64,000 bases of DNA from Pocillopora verrucosa (lineage: Eukaryota; Cnidaria; Anthozoa; Scleractinia; Pocilloporidae). Every line of letters starts with the position of its first letter. Within the stretch, counting starts at the first letter, position 1. The notes beneath the pieces are model-generated. The model saw only the letters and a list, made by a program, of their open reading frames with translations, was not told where the DNA came from and did not search any database. The stretch covers positions 16,059,317 to 16,123,316 of the forward strand of contig NC_089312.1 of the NCBI RefSeq assembly GCF_036669915.1, given 5' to 3'. This document shows positions 60,440-64,000 of this stretch, piece by piece. The position numbers and the translations under genes are program-made.

Positions 60440-62416
60440 TGCAAAACACTAGTAAAATTATAGAACTTCAGAAAACTTTAGACACTAACGAAAAAATAAA
60501 CTAAAGAGAATCGTACGAATACACAGGATACTAACGAAACAATTGGAATTTAAATTTAGGCAGGGTACTGGACTTACAAACGAAATAATCGAGCTAAAGA
60601 GAACACTCGCAGTGCGCTAGATACTAACAAATCAGCAGAACTAAAATGAATTCTAAGAGTGCACGAGATATTAACGAAACAATAAATTTGAAAAGCATCT
60701 TTACAGTGTGCAAGAGATTATTGAAACACTTAAACAAAAAGAAATCTTCAGCGCGCACGAGAAACTAACAAAACAATAGAACGATAGAGACTACTTAAAG
60801 TACGCAATATCCTAACAAAATAAACGAAAAAAGGAATCATCAGAGTGCGTAAGGCACTACCGCAACAGTCAAACTAAGGGGAATCCTTAGAGGGTGCGAG
60901 ACACTAATGCAACAGTCAAACTAAAGAGAATCCTTAGCGTGCAAGAAATACTAACGCAACAATCAAAATAAAGAGAATCCTTAGAGTGCGCAAGACACTA
61001 GCGCAACAGTCAAACTAAAGTGAATCCTTAGCATTCACGAGACACAAACGCAACAATCAAACTAAAGAGAATCTTTAGAGTGTGCGAGACACTGACGCAA
61101 CAATCAAACTATAGAGAATCCTTAGCGTGCACGAGACACAAACTTAACAATCAAACTAAAGAGAATCCTTAGAGTGGGCGAGACACTAACGCAACAATAA
61201 AACTTAAGAGAATCCTTAGTGTGCACAAGATAAACACAACAGTCAAACTAAAGAGAATCTTTAGAGTGTGCGAGACACTAACGCAACAATCCAACTAAAG
61301 AGAATCCTTAGAGTGCGTGAGACTCTAACGCAACAATCAAACTAAAGAGAATCCTTAGAGTGCGCGAGAAAATAACGTAACAATAAAACTAAAGAGGACC
61401 CTTCGAGTGCGCTAGATACTAACGCAACAGTTAAACTAAAAAGAATCGTTACTGTGCGCAAGATACTGTTGCAACAGTTAAACCAAAGAGAATCCTTAGA
61501 GTGCGCGAGATACTAACGCAACAATCTAAATAGAGAGAATCCTTATAGTGCGCGAGACACTAACGCAACGGTCAAACTAAAGAGAATCCTTAGAGTGCGC
61601 AGGATACTAAGGCAACCATCAAATTAAAGAGAATCCGCAGAGTTTGCGAGATACTAACGCCACAATCAAAATAAAGAGAATCCTTAGAGCGTGCGAGACA
61701 CTAACGCAACAATCAAACCAAAGAAAATTCTTAGAGCGCACGAGACACAAACGCAACAATACTAAACGCAACGGTCAAACTAAAGAAAATCCTTAGAGTG
61801 CGCGAGACACTAACGCAACAATCAAACTGAAGAGAACCCTCAGAGAGCGCCATTATAAATCGAGCTGGTGATAACCGATCACGTTCGAGAATTTTGTTAC
61901 AGTTTTCATTAACTCAACAATCTCACTAAAGAGTGTCCTCAGATTGCGCGAGACACTGACGCACAATCAAACTGAAGAGAATCCTCGGAAAGCGCGAGAT
62001 ACTAACTCGAAAATCAAACTAAAGAGAATCCTTTGGGTGCTCGAGGTACGAACGCAACAATCAAACCAAAGAGAATCCTTAGCGCGCACGAGACACAAAC
62101 GCAACAATGCTAAACTAAAGAAAATCCCTAGAGTGCGAAAGACACTAACGCAACAATCAAACTAAATTGAACCCTCGGAGAACGCCAGATAATAACTCGA
62201 AAATCAAACTAGAGAATCTTCAGAGTGCGCAAGACACTGACGCAACAATCAAACTAAAGAGAATCCTTAGAGTGCGCGAGACACTAACGCAACAATATAA
62301 TTAAAGAGAATCTTCAGAGTGCGCGAGACACTAACGCAATAATCAAACTAAAGAGAATCCCCGGAGAGCACCAGATACTAACTCGAAAATCAAACTAAAA
62401 AGAATCCTCAGAGTAG

Positions 62417-62531
62417 GACGCGTACACTGTCCTATTGTCCTATTAGTGCTCAAATCGGGCAGGTGATAACCAATCACGTTCAAGAATTTTGTTATAGTTT
62501 TGATAAGAGTACTAATAGGACAGTACACGCG
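62417..62531. mobile_element. 115-bp inverted-repeat element inside the 47-bp array
   Basis: The left end ACGCGTACACTGTCCTATTG and the right end AATAGGACAGTACACGCGT are inverted copies. The centre (GGTGATAACCAATCACGTTC, AATTTTGTTATAGTTTTGAT) recurs at ~61870-61915 and, diverged, at ~62790-62807, showing repeated insertions of one family. Confidence 0.65.
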
Positions 62532-62700
62532 TCATGCTTGTGATTGGACAGTGTAATAGGACAGTTTACGCGTCATGCTTGTAATTGGACAGTGTAATAG
62601 GACAGTTTACGCGTCATGCCTGCAATTGGACAGTGTAATAGGACAGTTAAAGGGACAGTTCATACGTCATGCCTGTGTAAGTGGACAGAACGCGTCATGT
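62520..62700. repeat. Short tandem array of GGACAGTGTAATAGGACAGT units, ~42 bp
   Basis: Three to four copies of a unit containing GGACAGTTTACGCGTCATGC and ATTGGACAGTGTAATA run in tandem from the right end of the 115-bp element, as if its terminal sequence had been amplified. Confidence 0.75.
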
Positions 62701-62812
62701 GCGCGCGCTAATGTCTCGCATTTCGCCGAGTTAACTGATTTTTTTCTTTTATGAAAACGTATAGCCGATGTTTAGTTTCTTTCTCAAATTTTGTCATAGC
62801 TTTGATTAACTG

Positions 62813-62936
62813 GTAACAGGACTGAGTGGAGTCCAATTTCGTGATTAACAAATCAGACTCCCACTTCGCGCTTGTCCGATTTTGTTAATCACTCGTATGA
62901 TTACAGACCGAATTGGACTCCATACGGTCCTGTTAC
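62813..62936. mobile_element. 124-bp foldback element
   Basis: GTAACAGGACTGAGTGGAGT at the left is mirrored by ACTCCATACGGTCCTGTTAC at the right. Inner GTGATTAACAAATC is mirrored by GATTTTGTTAATCAC. Almost the whole element can fold on itself. No ORF. Confidence 0.75.
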
Positions 62937-63469
62937 TATTTATGAATAAAGTTAAGAGAATCCCCAGTGTGCGAGATACTACCGTAATAATCGAGCTAAA
63001 GAAAATACTTAGAGTGCCCGTGGAAGTAACGTAACAATTGAGCTGAACAAACTCCTGAGTGCGCAAAACACTAAAGCAATAATCAACGAAAGACATTAGC
63101 ACAGTGCACAAGACACTAACGCAACAATCGAACTAAAAAGAATCCTTTTAGTGTGCAAGATGCTAACGAAACAATCAAACTAAGGAAAATTTTCAAAGTG
63201 TACAAAATACTTGCAACATATTCGAACAAAAGAGAATCCTTAGAGTGCGCGAGACACAAACGAAACAGTCAAACTAAAGAGATTTTCAGAGTGCGCGAGA
63301 CACTAACGAAAAAATGAACTAAAGAGAATCCTTTGAGTGCGCGAGACAAATAAGAAAGAATCAAAATACTACAATCAATAAGCGTAAAGACGTTGTGTGA
63401 AATGAACATTCTCTTATCGCTGGTTCTTAAGCTACGTTACTTATGTTCCTTACTTGGAGGAATGTTCTT

Positions 63470-63917
63470 TTTGGGCACAATGGAATCAGAACGTCATGTA
63501 GAAAAGCGTTAGAAAAAGACATAACGATGTCGGAATAGACAATTCTCCTGCCTGTCAAACAGCCAGCCAGTCAGGCAGCCAGCCAATCAGCCTGCAAGCT
63601 TGTCAGTAAACTAGCGAGGCAGCCAGCCACTCGGCTGGCCAGTCAGTCGGTCAGTCAGTCAGTCTAGCTGTCAGTCAAACAGCCAGCCAGTCGATCCTTC
63701 AGTCAGTCTGTCAATGTATTAGAAACTAAATGACTTACATGAGCTCCAAGAAGACAGGCCTTGTGCCAATTCACATCTTGACTCAGTTTATTCATGTGCG
63801 AGGACAGGCACACAGGCACACACCAACCATCACCCTCAATAAGAATAGCTATAAGCCACATGGCCAATTGGAGGTTTGAGCCCTTTATATAAAGTCCTAT
63901 CATACATAAATAGTAAA
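63470..63917. repeat. Dispersed repeat copy 2, with internal CAGCCAGT satellite
   Basis: Same order and orientation as 44290-44985: GACAATTCTCCTGC, then CAGCCAGCCAGTCAG-type units (63560-63715, a shorter array), then AAACTAAATGACTTACATGAG, GACTCAGTTTAT, AAAGTCCTATCATACAT and AAATAGTAAA. Overall similarity outside the satellite is high. Confidence 0.85.
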
Positions 63918-64000
63918 CAGAGGATATTACATGGCCGCGTGGTGAAATTTCAAAAGAACTGGCCGCGCACCTGAGCAGGAAGCTCTCTTGTCATTGGCTA

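Larger units (their letters stand above)
60440..63370. repeat. 47-bp minisatellite array, interrupted, roughly 45-50 units
   Basis: The unit reads approximately AAACTAAAGAGAATCCTTAG, then AGTGCGCGAGACACTAACGC, then AACAATC (47 bp). Units are well conserved from ~60840 to 61850 and more diverged at both ends. The array is broken at ~61851-61919 and ~62417-62940 by inverted-repeat element sequence. Short open frames inside (Lys/Arg/Asn-rich) are repeat artefacts. Confidence 0.92.

Overview
The window looks like nuclear DNA from an animal, most likely a hexacorallian cnidarian (stony coral or sea anemone). This is inferred from several things seen here: AT-rich DNA with GT-AG introns, intronless rhodopsin-class GPCR genes in a small cluster, intracellular CAP-domain genes, a multi-exon MULE-transposase-derived gene, and many short inverted-repeat elements and minisatellites. 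I saw no rRNA, convincing tRNA, CRISPR array or prokaryotic operon. The species is not established.

Region 1 (1-16,000): the left edge carries the apparent last exon of an unidentified gene. A cluster of class A GPCR genes follows: two intact genes on the minus strand (1067-1957, 9288-10295), one on the plus strand (14104-15117), and a broken 3' fragment at 4878-5245. A 417-bp inverted-repeat element (6862-7278) and a cluster of perfect heat-shock elements followed by a TATA box (12606-12753) lie between them.

Region 2 (16,500-30,000): two tandem minus-strand paralogues each encode a CAP-linker-CAP protein without a signal peptide. I rebuilt both by joining exons across GT-AG sites, and every reading frame closes. 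The upstream gene (29968 to 26053) has each CAP domain in one exon. The downstream gene (21738 to 16540) has ten exons; an intron splits each CAP domain, and the linker is built from phase-1 symmetric micro-exons of 39-60 nt. All four CAP domains keep the His/Glu tetrad residues.

Region 3 (30,000-50,600): gene-poor. It holds inverted-repeat elements, a nucleosome-length tandem repeat (167 bp, about six copies), a triplicated ~290-bp unit with AT microsatellites, a CAGCCAGT-type satellite inside a dispersed repeat, and a few low-confidence spliced exons.

Region 4 (50,650-58,070): a six-exon plus-strand gene (50921-56736, 811 aa) with a MULE-type DDE transposase core and a C-terminal Cys/His module. 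The same GGTGG-rich minisatellite lies on both sides. Intron 1 holds a 133-bp insertion with a 14-bp target-site duplication.

Region 5 (58,000-64,000): about 2.9 kb of a 47-bp minisatellite interrupted by inverted-repeat elements, then a second copy of the dispersed CAGCCAGT-containing repeat.

The genes do not form a pathway. The two main stories are local tandem duplication (GPCRs, CAP genes) and mobile-element activity.
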